Positions 51,999-60,608 of a DNA stretch of 64,000 nt are shown one piece after another. This DNA is from Rhodococcus ruber NBRC 15591 (lineage in GTDB: Bacteria > Actinomycetota > Actinomycetes > Mycobacteriales > Mycobacteriaceae). Below the pieces are notes generated by a model. That model saw nothing but the letters and a program-made list of their open reading frames with translations. It was not told the origin of the DNA and searched no databases. The stretch spans positions 62,001 through 126,000 of the forward strand of contig NZ_BCXE01000022.1 in NCBI RefSeq assembly GCF_001894945.1, read 5' to 3'. A program made the position numbers and the translations under genes. How positions within the stretch are numbered: position 1 is the stretch's first letter; every line of letters begins with the position of its first letter.

Positions 51999-53012
51999 TC
52001 ACCCGGTTTCCAGCACGCCGATGAGATCGTCGAGCAGCGCCTCGGCCCGTGCCTCGATGTCGTAGAACAGATCGGACAGATCGTCGAGGCTCTCATGGTC
52101 ACGGCGCCGGGCGGCGACACCACGGTCGTAGTAGCCGGGATCGAGGTTGATCTCCGGCTCGACGCAGGCGTCGATGGCACCCTGTGGCGAGACGGGCAGC
52201 GCCCTGCGCACCGGGGCGCGGCCGGACAGGTGCGCCCGCACCAGCATCGACACCGCCTGCGGAGTCATCGACTGCGCGTGCGGGAGGTGTCCCCAGCGGT
52301 CGATCGGACACAGCAGCGGCTGGCGGGCCTGCTCCGCATCGAACGGATCGGTGACGATCGCGGTCGGGTTGGTGAGGTGATGGCGCAGCAGGTGCGTGCC
52401 CGGGTACTGGTCGAGAAACGCCTGAATCTCTGCCCACCGCCGGTAGATCCCAACCGCGGGATTGTCCCCGGCCTCGGGATCCGGTGCGATCGGGAAGCGT
52501 TCACCAGCGCGGGTCGTGACCACCAGGGTGTTCCCGTCGAGGCGGAGGTCGCGGCGGCGCAGGCGGGTGATGTCGGTGAAGGTCATCCCGGTCGCGGCAA
52601 GAACCAGCAGGAGGGCGTCGCGACGGCCGAACAGTCCGCTCGGCCAGCCCTCGGTGGGTAGCTCATGCGCTCGCTGTATCAGAAGGCATCCGAGCCGATC
52701 GAGGCGTTGAGCACGAGCGGCGTCGAGGTGCCGGCGCACCGTCTCGGTCCGCCCCGGGGCCGGGTAGCCGTGCCGGGTATGGACGGCATTGATCGCCGAG
52801 AGTCGGCGTCGCTGGGTCGCCGCCACGGCGGGGTGTTCGTGCAGGAACAGCGCGAGCGTGTCAGGACTGGCCGGAATCGGCGACCGATCGGCGGCAGCGC
52901 ACCAGTCCGTAAACAGGGCCCAGTCGTGGCGGTACCGCGCCGGGACCCGCAGCCCACGCTCCGTGTCGTGGATGTCGTCGGGTCGCCGCGGGGAGGTGTC
53001 GGTGCTGGTCAT
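51999..53012 (-). CDS. Tyrosine-recombinase-like protein lacking catalytic residues
   Basis: 337 residues with the layout of a phage integrase: an N-terminal SAM-like core-binding domain (YRHDWALFTDWCAAADRSP, LALFLHEHP) and a catalytic-like domain beginning ALLLVLAATGMTFTDITRL. The Arg expected in TGLRxxEL is replaced (TGMTFTDI), and no HxxR or Tyr nucleophile box is found near the end. It is probably an accessory, DNA-binding partner. It starts 3 bp after the stop of the active recombinase. Confidence 0.75.
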   Translation of the reverse strand: MTSTDTSPRRPDDIHDTERGLRVPARYRHDWALFTDWCAAADRSPIPASPDTLALFLHEHPAVAATQRRRLSAINAVHTRHGYPAPGRTETVRRHLDAARAQRLDRLGCLLIQRAHELPTEGWPSGLFGRRDALLLVLAATGMTFTDITRLRRRDLRLDGNTLVVTTRAGERFPIAPDPEAGDNPAVGIYRRWAEIQAFLDQYPGTHLLRHHLTNPTAIVTDPFDAEQARQPLLCPIDRWGHLPHAQSMTPQAVSMLVRAHLSGRAPVRRALPVSPQGAIDACVEPEINLDPGYYDRGVAARRRDHESLDDLSDLFYDIEARAEALLDDLIGVLETG

Positions 53013-53015
53013 CGC

Positions 53016-54194
53016 TCACAGCCCCAGATTGGTGACAGCGTTGCCCAAGAGGGGTGCGTGTTCGCGGGCGTAGACCTCGAGCATGGCGGGGGTGGTGTGC
53101 CCGGTCTGGCGCATGATCGCGTGCGCGGAGGCGCCGTTGCGGAAGGCCTGGGTGACGAACCCGGCCCGCAGCGAATGCCCCCCGAGCTGCTTCACGATCT
53201 CGGGGTCGTAGCCGGCCGACTCGGCGCGGCGGCGGATCGCGTGGTGCACCGCCGCCCCCGACAAGGCGGTGTCGGAGAGGTTGCCGTTCTTACGGATCGC
53301 CCGCAGCAGCGGCGCCCCCGAGGTGGTGCGGGGGCGGGTGCCGCGGCACACGTGCGCGTCGAACGGCTCCGCATCCCGCAGCAGCCGGATCACCGCGGGC
53401 CGGCCACCCGCATCGTGGGCGGCGATCACCTGGGCCCACCGCAGCCACGCGCACGGCGGGCAGCTGGTGTGGCTGTGCGTGAAGGGCAGGGCCCGGACGG
53501 TGCCGCGGCCCTCCTGGTCGGTCTTCGACTTGCGGAGTTTGATGTGCAGGCCGTCGAGCCGGTGCAGGGACACGTCGCTGCAGTTCAGGGCGACGAGTTC
53601 GCTGCGGCGGAACGCCCCGGCGAAGCCGAGCAGCAGGAGGGCGGTGTCGCGGCGTTCGACCACCTCGTCCGCCCAGCCCTGGCAGTCGGCGCGGGCCTTG
53701 TCGACGATCGCCACGATGTCGGCGGTGAGCAGCGGCGCCCGCGGGCTGCGCGGCCGCTCCCCCGTGGTGGCGTAACCGCGGCGGATGCCGGACATGGTCG
53801 CTTTTACCAGGTCGTCGCCGGTGGGAGTCGGGTGCCCGCTCTGGCGGTGGTGGTGGGCGATCGCGGCGAGGCGATGCGCCAGGGTCGCCGGGGCGTAGGC
53901 CCGCTCCCCCGCCTCGGTGACGGTGTCGGCGCAGGCGACGAGGTAGGCAGCGACGGTGACCGGGTGCGCCGGCACCGCGGTGTGGCCCTCGCGCGCGCAC
54001 CAGGTGGTGAAGGCCCGCCACGCGGAGGCGTAGGTGCGGCGGGTCCCGGCGGCCCGCGCCGACGCCACCGACTCCGCGATCCGGGAGGCAGTCGTCGCCG
54101 TGATGTCCGGCAGCGCGGGTGTCAGGTCCCGTCTGGTGTGGCGAGGCTGATCCTCGTTGAACTGCGGCTCGCCATTCGGGGTCCGTGCTGCCAT
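53016..54194 (-). CDS. Tyrosine recombinase (integrase)
   Basis: 392 residues. Core-binding domain at about 40-150 (TRRTYASAWRAFTTWCAREG), then a catalytic domain with the full set: Arg in GFAGAFRRSELVAL, HSLRAGFVTQA (His and Arg), and TGHTTPAMLEVY (His and nucleophile Tyr). It may move the surrounding island. ATG at 54194; frame is open upstream but the region holds repeats. Confidence 0.92.
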   Translation of the reverse strand: MAARTPNGEPQFNEDQPRHTRRDLTPALPDITATTASRIAESVASARAAGTRRTYASAWRAFTTWCAREGHTAVPAHPVTVAAYLVACADTVTEAGERAYAPATLAHRLAAIAHHHRQSGHPTPTGDDLVKATMSGIRRGYATTGERPRSPRAPLLTADIVAIVDKARADCQGWADEVVERRDTALLLLGFAGAFRRSELVALNCSDVSLHRLDGLHIKLRKSKTDQEGRGTVRALPFTHSHTSCPPCAWLRWAQVIAAHDAGGRPAVIRLLRDAEPFDAHVCRGTRPRTTSGAPLLRAIRKNGNLSDTALSGAAVHHAIRRRAESAGYDPEIVKQLGGHSLRAGFVTQAFRNGASAHAIMRQTGHTTPAMLEVYAREHAPLLGNAVTNLGL

Positions 54195-55104
54195 CTGTAA
54201 TTGATTCCCGTCTGAAGTGGCGGATTTCTGGTCGGGGGGGGTGGGTTCGTGCGCGTGGCGGTCCTGGCTGTGGCTTCGGTAGGTGAATCTGTAGGTGTCT
54301 CGGTGCTGGGCTTGGTGCTGGTCGCCCCTGCGGCGTAGTAGCGGGTGTCGACCAGCCGATCCCCATGACGACCTGCGGAAGCGACTGCCACGGCAGCCTC
54401 CGCCGGTCACCGGACAACATCACGAACTCCACCTTGAAACAGGAATTACCCCAGGCACTCGCATCGTCTCGGAGCTCAGAAGCAGCAGTCGGCACCGAAC
54501 ATCTTCGCCACTTCAGGTGGGAACCCGCCACCGACCCGCCACTTCTCATGGGAATCCGCCACTTCGATCGGGAACCGACAGCGGGCCCCGCCGGGGTCCC
54601 GGGTACCGCGAGCTGGCCTCCGTCGGCGGGTTTCGGCTGGTGCTCCACGGGTGGGAACAGTACCGGACGGCTCCGACAGAGTCTCTGCGCGGGAAAGCAC
54701 GCTCACCTCGGGGTTCTCGGCGATAGCTGCGTAAATGGCAATTTTCGTCACCATCTGTAAGCCGTAAACCTAGACCGAATGCAGAAGTGTCTTCATCGTC
54801 CCCCGCAGGCGGACGGTGCCCCCAGGCCACGACCCCGGCGAGACAGCCGCGAGGTTCGTCGCGCAGTGGGTGCGGCTCACCGACGCGATCACCGACCCGA
54901 CGCCGATCGCGCCGATCCCTCGACCTGTCCGTGCTCGACCGGACCGGGCGCCGCACCGCCCGGCGCGCACCGCGGGTGCTGCGGGCGGCCGCGGCTCTCG
55001 CCCACGCCCGGCAGCACCGGCAGGCGCGGTAAGCGTGGGCCGGAAGCCGGAGTGAACAGCCCAAACCCTCCCCGCGGTGCGTGCGGCCTTTCTAGACTCG
55101 GGGT
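54195..55104. other. 910-bp region without an intact gene
   Basis: Upstream region of the recombinase and of the ligase gene. It contains the CGCCACTTC repeats, a run of eight G at about 54,233-54,240, and the 10-mer CCATCTGTAA at both 54191-54200 and 54751-54760. Between 54,830 and 55,030 two frames show protein-like text (FVAQWVRLTDAITDPTPIA, then RTGRRTARRAPRVLRAAAAL), perhaps a frameshifted relic. Confidence 0.5.
54204..54575. repeat. Four copies of a 19-bp element CGCCACTTC-N4-GGGAA(C/T)
   Basis: Three direct copies at 54506-54524, 54537-54555 and 54557-54575 (spacers AGGT, TCAT, GATC) and one inverted copy at 54204-54222 (AGAC), 10 bp before the recombinase start. The arrangement suggests binding sites of a recombinase or the end of a lost IS21-like element. 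Confidence 0.8.
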
Positions 55105-56943
55105 ATGACAGCGCTGCGAATCTCCGACGAGCCGGTCGACCACTCGAAGATCGAGAAGCGGGCCCCGTCGGTGGCTCAGCTCTTCCTCGACCGAATTGCG
55201 GCCAGCCCCGGCACGGAGGCGTTCCGGTTCCCGAAGGACGACGGGTGGGAGAGCGTGACCTGGCAGCAGGTCGGTGACCGCGTCCGTCTGCTGGCGGCCG
55301 GGTTGATCGCGCTCGGCATCGAGCCCGAGGACCGGATCGCGCTGGCGTCGTCGACCCGGTACGAGTGGGTGATCGTCGACCTCGCGGTGATGTGCGCGGG
55401 CGCTGCGACCACGACGGTCTACCCCACCACCAAGGCTCCCGACGTCGGGTTCATCGTGTCCAACTCGGGCAGCCGCGTGGTCGTCGCCGAGGACAGGACA
55501 CAGGTCGACAAGCTCGTCGAGCAGCGCGCACAGCTACCGGACGTGCAGCAGGTGGTCGTGATCGACGGCCCCGGGGACGGGAACTGGGTGATCACCCTGG
55601 CCGACCTCGAGGAGCGCGGCCGGCAGCTGATCGCGGAGTCGCCGAACGCCGTCGAGGACCGGGTCCGGGAGATCCGGCCGGATCACCTCGCCACCCTCAT
55701 CTACACGTCCGGCACCACCGGCAAGCCGAAGGGCGTGCGGCTGCCGCACTCGGCGTGGACGTACACCGCCGCCGCCGTCGATGCCCTCGGCATTCTCGGT
55801 CCGGACGACCTGCAGTACCTGTGGTTGCCCCTGTCGCACGTGTTCGGCAAGGTGCTGCTGAGCCTGCCGCTGCAGGTGGGCATGCCCACCGCCATCGACG
55901 GCCGGGTCGAGAAGATCGTGGAGAACCTCGCCGTGGTGCAGCCGACCTTCATGGGCGCGGCGCCGCGCGTGTTCGAGAAGGCCCACGCGCGCATCGAGGC
56001 GATGATGGCGGAGGAGGGCGGCGCCAAGAAGAAGATCTTCGACTGGGCCGTCGGGGTCGGAACACGGGTCTCGAAGGCCAAGCAGGAGGACCGCAACCCG
56101 TCGCCGCTGGACCGGCTGCAGTACAAGCTCGCCGACAAGCTCGTCTTCACCAAGATCCGGGAGCGGTTCGGCGGCCGGCTGCGGTTCTTCGTCTCCGGGT
56201 CCGCTCCGCTGGACCGCGACGTCGCACAGTGGTTCGATGCCGTCGGCATCATCGTCCTCGAAGGCTACGGACTGTCGGAGACCTCCGCCGCGTCGTTCCT
56301 CAACCGGCCGCTCGCGTACCGTTTCGGCACGGTCGGCTGGCCCTTCCCGGAGACCGAGGTCAAGATCGCGGAGGACGGGGAGATCCTCATCAAGGGTCCC
56401 GGTGTGATGAGCGGTTACCACGATCGTCCCGACGCGGACGCCGAGGCGTTCGAGGACGACGGCTGGTTCCACACCGGGGACATCGGCGAGGTCGACTCCG
56501 ACGGGTTCCTGCGGATCACCGACCGCAAGAAGGACATGTTCAAGACGTCACAGGGCAAGTACGTCGCGCCGTCCGCCATCGCCGCGACCTTCAAGGGTCT
56601 GTGCCCCTATGCGAGCGAGATCATCGTCCACGGCGAGGGCCAGCCGTACTGCGTGGCCCTGGTAGGCCTCGATCCCGAGGCGATCCACGAGTGGGCCGAG
56701 AAGAACGGCCTGGGCGGCAAGTCGTTCGAGGAGATCGCGCACGACGAGAAGACCCGCGACCTGATTGGCGGCTATATCGATCAGCTCAACGATCAGCTCA
56801 ACCGGTGGGAGCAGGTCAAGAAGTTCACCATCATCGACCGCGAGCTGTCGGTGGAGGCCGGGGACCTCACGCCGAGCATGAAGCTGCGTCGCAAGATCGT
56901 CATCGACAACTTCTCCGACCGGCTCAGCGGGTTGTACGGATGA
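55105..56943 (+). CDS. Long-chain acyl-CoA synthetase, FadD15-like
   Basis: 612 residues of the AMP-forming ligases. P-loop-like motif YTSGTTGKPKGV at about 202, GYGLSETSA at about 390, the ATP-binding Asp in WFHTGDIGEVD and hinge DRKKDMFKTSQGKYVAP. The large form with KKKIFDW insertion belongs to the long-chain acyl-CoA synthetase group, like mycobacterial FadD15. It activates fatty acids to acyl-CoA at the membrane. ATG at 55105. Followed at 19 bp by the DUF5313 gene. Confidence 0.93.
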   Translation: MTALRISDEPVDHSKIEKRAPSVAQLFLDRIAASPGTEAFRFPKDDGWESVTWQQVGDRVRLLAAGLIALGIEPEDRIALASSTRYEWVIVDLAVMCAGAATTTVYPTTKAPDVGFIVSNSGSRVVVAEDRTQVDKLVEQRAQLPDVQQVVVIDGPGDGNWVITLADLEERGRQLIAESPNAVEDRVREIRPDHLATLIYTSGTTGKPKGVRLPHSAWTYTAAAVDALGILGPDDLQYLWLPLSHVFGKVLLSLPLQVGMPTAIDGRVEKIVENLAVVQPTFMGAAPRVFEKAHARIEAMMAEEGGAKKKIFDWAVGVGTRVSKAKQEDRNPSPLDRLQYKLADKLVFTKIRERFGGRLRFFVSGSAPLDRDVAQWFDAVGIIVLEGYGLSETSAASFLNRPLAYRFGTVGWPFPETEVKIAEDGEILIKGPGVMSGYHDRPDADAEAFEDDGWFHTGDIGEVDSDGFLRITDRKKDMFKTSQGKYVAPSAIAATFKGLCPYASEIIVHGEGQPYCVALVGLDPEAIHEWAEKNGLGGKSFEEIAHDEKTRDLIGGYIDQLNDQLNRWEQVKKFTIIDRELSVEAGDLTPSMKLRRKIVIDNFSDRLSGLYG

Positions 56944-56962
56944 GCGGCCTATCCTCGGTGGC

Positions 56963-57340
56963 ATGACGAGTAGTGCGCGACCGAGTTTCCCCCAGTACGT
57001 CGGATACCTGTTCGGCCGCACGCTCCCCGACTCCCTTCGGGACTGGGTCCGCAACGACCTCGTCGGCCCCGGCGCGACGGTGCGGTACCTCGTGCGGTTC
57101 ACCCTGCCGATCGTGCCGTTCCTCGCGCTGTTCCTGCTCATCCCCGGGCCGGTGTGGGTGCCGCTGGCGATGATGGCGCTGCTGTTCATCCCCCTGGTGT
57201 ACTTCGCGATCGCCCTGATGCAGATCTGGCGGCGGCACCGCCTGGAGCAGCACGGTCTGGACCCGAACCTGCTCGGCGAGAAGGCGCGCGTGCGGGCCGA
57301 TCGCGAACGCGACGAGTACGAGCGGCGATTCGGGCGCTGA
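56963..57340 (+). CDS. DUF5313 membrane protein
   Basis: 125 residues with two transmembrane helices (about 45-65 and 68-90) and a charged tail (RADRERDEYERRFGR). The start RPSFPQYVGYLFGRTLPDSL is typical of the actinobacterial DUF5313 family. Function unknown. Co-directional with the acyl-CoA synthetase and probably co-transcribed. Confidence 0.85.
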   Translation: MTSSARPSFPQYVGYLFGRTLPDSLRDWVRNDLVGPGATVRYLVRFTLPIVPFLALFLLIPGPVWVPLAMMALLFIPLVYFAIALMQIWRRHRLEQHGLDPNLLGEKARVRADRERDEYERRFGR

Positions 57341-57463
57341 TCCGGCACAGATCGAGCCGAGCGGGAGGTTCCGCCGCCGAACGGGTGGTTTCCGTCGATC
57401 TCACTCGCACGTCGGCGCGACAACCGCCCGCTCGCCGCGAGTTCCCCCGCTTCGGCGGCTCGG

Positions 57464-58216
57464 CTAGGACAGGACCTCGACGAGGGTGGTCGCCGAATCA
57501 CCCGTCATGTACTGCTCGACGCTGTCGAGGTGCCTGCGCCAGAATGCTTGTGCCGCTTCGGAATCGCCTTCGCGCAGCAGTGTGACGAGCTTGCGGTTGG
57601 CGCGCAACGCCACCGCCGCCTCGGGACGATCCGCCGCATCGGCGCGCGTGGAGAGATACAGCGCGTTGTGGGCGTCCATGATGTCGAGCAGCATCCCCGC
57701 GAGGGCCGCCATCGTCTGGTTGCCGGCCAGTTCCATCACTGCCCGGTGCACCTCGGTGTCGTACCTGGCGAAGGCCGCGGGGTCGCCGAGGAGGTCCTCG
57801 CCCCGCTCGACCAGTTCGGCGAGCGTGTCGATCCGCCCGGCCGGGGCGGCGGCGAGCAGGCCGACGCCGTCCACCTCGAGTTCGGTGCGGGCGCGGTACA
57901 CGTCGGCGAGCGGGACTCCCCGGTACTGCAGCAGCAGGCCGGTGTAGCGGGCGGCGGTCGAGCCGTCCGGTGCCTGCACGCGGGCGCCGCCGTGGGCGCC
58001 GCGCAGGACGGTGATGATGCCTTCCGACTCCAGGATGCGGAAGGCCTCTCGCAGCGTGGGACGGGAAACGCCGAAGCGTTCCATGAGCGCGGCCTCGTTC
58101 GGCAACGGCTCGCCGGCGTGCAGTTCCCCGGTGATGATCTGCCGGCGCAGGCTCGCGGCGATCAGCTCACCTGCCTTGGGCACGCGAACAACCGTCGAGC
58201 TTCCGTCGAGTGGCAT
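57464..58216 (-). CDS. GntR/FadR-type regulator (FCD domain)
   Basis: 250 residues. Winged helix at the N-terminus (LRRQIITGELHAGEPLPNEA, RFGVSRPTLREAFRILESEG) and an all-helical FCD domain with metal-site positions (RARTELEV, FARYDTEVHRAVMELAGN, DAHNALY). It should respond to a small acid. ATG at 58216; 18 codons upstream are in frame but lack similarity. Divergent from rraA. Confidence 0.9.
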   Translation of the reverse strand: MPLDGSSTVVRVPKAGELIAASLRRQIITGELHAGEPLPNEAALMERFGVSRPTLREAFRILESEGIITVLRGAHGGARVQAPDGSTAARYTGLLLQYRGVPLADVYRARTELEVDGVGLLAAAPAGRIDTLAELVERGEDLLGDPAAFARYDTEVHRAVMELAGNQTMAALAGMLLDIMDAHNALYLSTRADAADRPEAAVALRANRKLVTLLREGDSEAAQAFWRRHLDSVEQYMTGDSATTLVEVLS

Positions 58217-58280
58217 TTGACCGTCCTGTGTGCGAAATCCATCCCAGCCCCGATGGCTCTTAGGATACAAGAATCTACCC

Positions 58281-58310
58281 GTTTGGAACTCAAACAGGCA
58301 GATGATCTGC
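58281..58310. promoter_or_regulatory. Two palindromes between GntR gene and rraA
   Basis: GTTTG-GAACT-CAAAC (58281-58295) and the perfect GCAGATGATCTGC (58298-58310). They lie in the 146-bp divergent promoter region and are candidate sites for the GntR protein. Confidence 0.5.
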
Positions 58311-58362
58311 CGGTATCCGCCCCGCGCCGACCGGACGGCGTTCTCCTACTACTCTCGGCGAC

Positions 58363-58857
58363 ATGAGCGAACCCTCCACCCACGACGTTCCGGCCACCGC
58401 CGACCTCGCCGACGAGATCGGCCCCGACATCCGCAGCTGCGACACGCAGTTCATCCAGTTCGGCGGCCACGAGGTCTTCGCCGGCCGGATCACCACCATC
58501 CGCTGCTTCCAGGACAACCTGCTCGTCAAGCAGACCCTGAGCGAGCCCGGCAACGGCGGTGTCCTCGTCGTCGACGGCGACGCCAGCGTGCACACCGCTC
58601 TCGTCGGCGACATCATCGCCGGCCGCGGCGTCGACAACGGCTGGGCCGGTGTCGTCGTCAACGGCGCGGTCCGGGACTCGGCGATCCTGCGCACCCTGGG
58701 GATCGGCATCAAGGCACTCGGCACCAACCCGCGCAAGAGCACCCAGACGGGGTCCGGCGAGAAGAACGTGCCGGTGGAGTTCGGCGGCGTCACCTTCAAC
58801 CCCGGCGAGATGCTCTACAGCGACCACGACGGCATCGTCGTCCGCGCCGAGAACTGA
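58363..58857 (+). CDS. rraA: RraA-type RNase E activity regulator / aldolase-like protein
   Basis: 164 residues matching RraA over its length (about 160): [65 protein letters not shown] and YSDHDGIVV. The fold is shared with HMG/CHA aldolases. In Escherichia coli RraA inhibits RNase E; in actinobacteria an aldolase role is also possible. ATG at 58363. Next gene 12 bp downstream. Confidence 0.92.
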   Translation: MSEPSTHDVPATADLADEIGPDIRSCDTQFIQFGGHEVFAGRITTIRCFQDNLLVKQTLSEPGNGGVLVVDGDASVHTALVGDIIAGRGVDNGWAGVVVNGAVRDSAILRTLGIGIKALGTNPRKSTQTGSGEKNVPVEFGGVTFNPGEMLYSDHDGIVVRAEN

Positions 58858-58869
58858 CCGGGGGCCGGC

Positions 58870-59394
58870 ATGCTCATGGCGCTGCGTACGGCGCGGACAT
58901 TTCTTCGCGCCCGCAAGGCGGATCCGGTCCGGCCGCACGAGACGGTGCACACTCCGTTCCGCGTGGCCGTCGCCGACCTCGACGCGGCGATGCACATGAA
59001 CAACGGCCGGTACCTCACCATTCTCGACCTCGGCCGGTTCGAGTTGTTCGTCCGCACCGGACTCTGGCAGGCCCTCCGCCGGCACCGGTGGCAGACGGTC
59101 GTCGTCGTCCAGACGGCGACCTACCACCGGTCGCTGCGGCATCGGCAGCAGTTCGACGTGGCGACCCGCCTCCTCGGTACCGACGCCAGGAACCTGTACG
59201 TCGAACAGCACGTGACGGTGGACGGGGCGAGCAGTGCCCGGGCCGTGATCGGACTCCGCGTGCTCGATCGCGACGGCCGCTCCGTCCCGCCGGACACCGT
59301 CGCGCAGGCGTTCCCCGCCCTCACCGACCTGCCCGACCTGCCCGCCTGGGTGCACGACTGGTCGCAGAACGTCCGCGCGGCGCACGCCTCCTGA
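58870..59394 (+). CDS. Hot-dog fold acyl-CoA thioesterase
   Basis: 174 residues of the 4-hydroxybenzoyl-CoA thioesterase-like group. The motif DLDAAMHMNNGRYLTILDLGRF is conserved (split here at about 38-58), as are TATYHRSLRHRQQF and the paired beta strands. It hydrolyses acyl-CoA esters. ATG at 58870, or 58876. Co-directional with rraA. Confidence 0.87.
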   Translation: MLMALRTARTFLRARKADPVRPHETVHTPFRVAVADLDAAMHMNNGRYLTILDLGRFELFVRTGLWQALRRHRWQTVVVVQTATYHRSLRHRQQFDVATRLLGTDARNLYVEQHVTVDGASSARAVIGLRVLDRDGRSVPPDTVAQAFPALTDLPDLPAWVHDWSQNVRAAHAS

Positions 59395-59491
59395 GGTCGC
59401 GCCACACCGGGATGGTGGCGCGGTCCGGCGACAGTGCCCACACTGGAGGAATCACGGCCGCACGCGCGGCCCGCGACCTCAGGAGGCCCTC

Positions 59492-59911
59492 ATGGGCGAG
59501 AACAACCCGTTCGGATTCGACCCGGAGGACCTCGACCGTGTCTTCCGCGACGCCGGGGAGGGGTTGCGCGATCTGGCCGCCAAGATCGGCCGGTTCGTCG
59601 AGCAACCGGACGCCGGAATCCCGTGGGCGAGCATCTTCCCCGACCTCGCGGGCGCACCCCGCACCCGCCCGGCACCGCCCACCGCCGGCGAGACCGGCGA
59701 CGGTGTGTGGGTGATCTACACGCTCGACGACGACGGGACCGCCCGCGTCGAGCAGGTCTTCCCCACCGAACTCGAGGCGCTGCGCGCGCACAAGAACAAC
59801 ACCGACCCGCGCCGATCGGTGCGCTTCCTGCCGTACGGCGTCACCGCCGGGATCCTGGACCGACGCGAGGAGAAGGACCACGGGGACAAGGACACGGACG
59901 AGACCGGCTGA
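59492..59911 (+). CDS. Hypothetical actinobacterial protein
   Basis: 139 residues. Acidic helical N-terminus (FGFDPEDLDRVFRDAGEGLR), a Pro linker, a small beta-rich module (GVWVIYTLDDDGTARVEQVF, EALRAHKNN, VRFLPYGV) and a charged disordered tail. Ribosome site AGGAGG. No named family or function. Confidence 0.7.
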   Translation: MGENNPFGFDPEDLDRVFRDAGEGLRDLAAKIGRFVEQPDAGIPWASIFPDLAGAPRTRPAPPTAGETGDGVWVIYTLDDDGTARVEQVFPTELEALRAHKNNTDPRRSVRFLPYGVTAGILDRREEKDHGDKDTDETG

Positions 59912-60042
59912 CAACACATCCGGGACGGCGTCCGTCTCCCGCACCCGGGCATCGGCTGCCGGCCGGTCCGGTGCGGCGAGGTCGACCGAAAACGGGTGCG
60001 CCCCGGCCCGTATGCGCGCACACTGATAACCAGGAGGTCGTC

Positions 60043-60249
60043 ATGCGAGCGCTGAAGGGCCTGCTCAATGCGGTGCTGGGGATCCTCACGGCCGTGCTCG
60101 GCGCGGTGGTGGGACTCCTCGCGGCGGTGGTGTGGCTCGTCGGCGGGGTGCTGTGCGTGACGATCATCCTGATTCCGCTGGGCATTCCCGTCATGAGGCT
60201 CGCCCACCGCCTGTTCGCCCTCGGCAAGCAGGTGCGGCAGCTCCCCTGA
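60043..60249 (+). CDS. Small membrane protein
   Basis: 68 residues, almost all hydrophobic: two helices (about 5-30 and 32-52) joined by a short turn, then a basic end (RLAHRLFALGKQVRQ). Ribosome site CAGGAGG 6 bp before the ATG supports translation. Function unknown. Confidence 0.75.
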   Translation: MRALKGLLNAVLGILTAVLGAVVGLLAAVVWLVGGVLCVTIILIPLGIPVMRLAHRLFALGKQVRQLP

Positions 60250-60313
60250 AAATCGCAGGGGTTCGAGGATTCCGGAGACGGCAGCTGTAGTCGTACCGCC
60301 GTCACCTCGGGGC

Positions 60314-60538
60314 TCACGCCCCCGACGTCACGCGCGCGGCGGCGGTCCCGATCTCCACGACGTCCCCGACGTGCAGCTGCCGCCCGCGCCGCACCTCCAC
60401 CTCGCCGTTGACGCTGACGAGCCCCTCGGCGATCACTTCCTTCGCCTCGGCGCCGGACTCGATCAGGCTCGCCAGCTTGAGGAATTGACCGAGCCGGATG
60501 GACTCGTCGCGGATGGGCACCTCGAACACGTCGGACAT
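60314..60538 (-). CDS. S4-domain RNA-binding protein
   Basis: 74 residues, a single S4 domain (RLGQFLKLASLIESGAEAKE, EGLVSVNGEVEVRRGRQLHV, GDVVEI), like YbcJ/RqcP-type proteins that bind structured RNA or stalled ribosomes. Divergent from the photolyase gene across 70 bp. Confidence 0.9.
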   Translation of the reverse strand: MSDVFEVPIRDESIRLGQFLKLASLIESGAEAKEVIAEGLVSVNGEVEVRRGRQLHVGDVVEIGTAAARVTSGA

Positions 60539-60608
60539 GGGGGCCAGTCTCTCACCCGGGACGACCGCTCCCCGCCCGCCCGGCCCCGTTCTCCCGCACA
60601 CTGGACGG

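Noticed and set aside
52665..54200. Long + strand frame opposite the tyrosine recombinases
   Set aside because: Antisense shadow; the minus-strand frame contains the full set of recombinase catalytic motifs.
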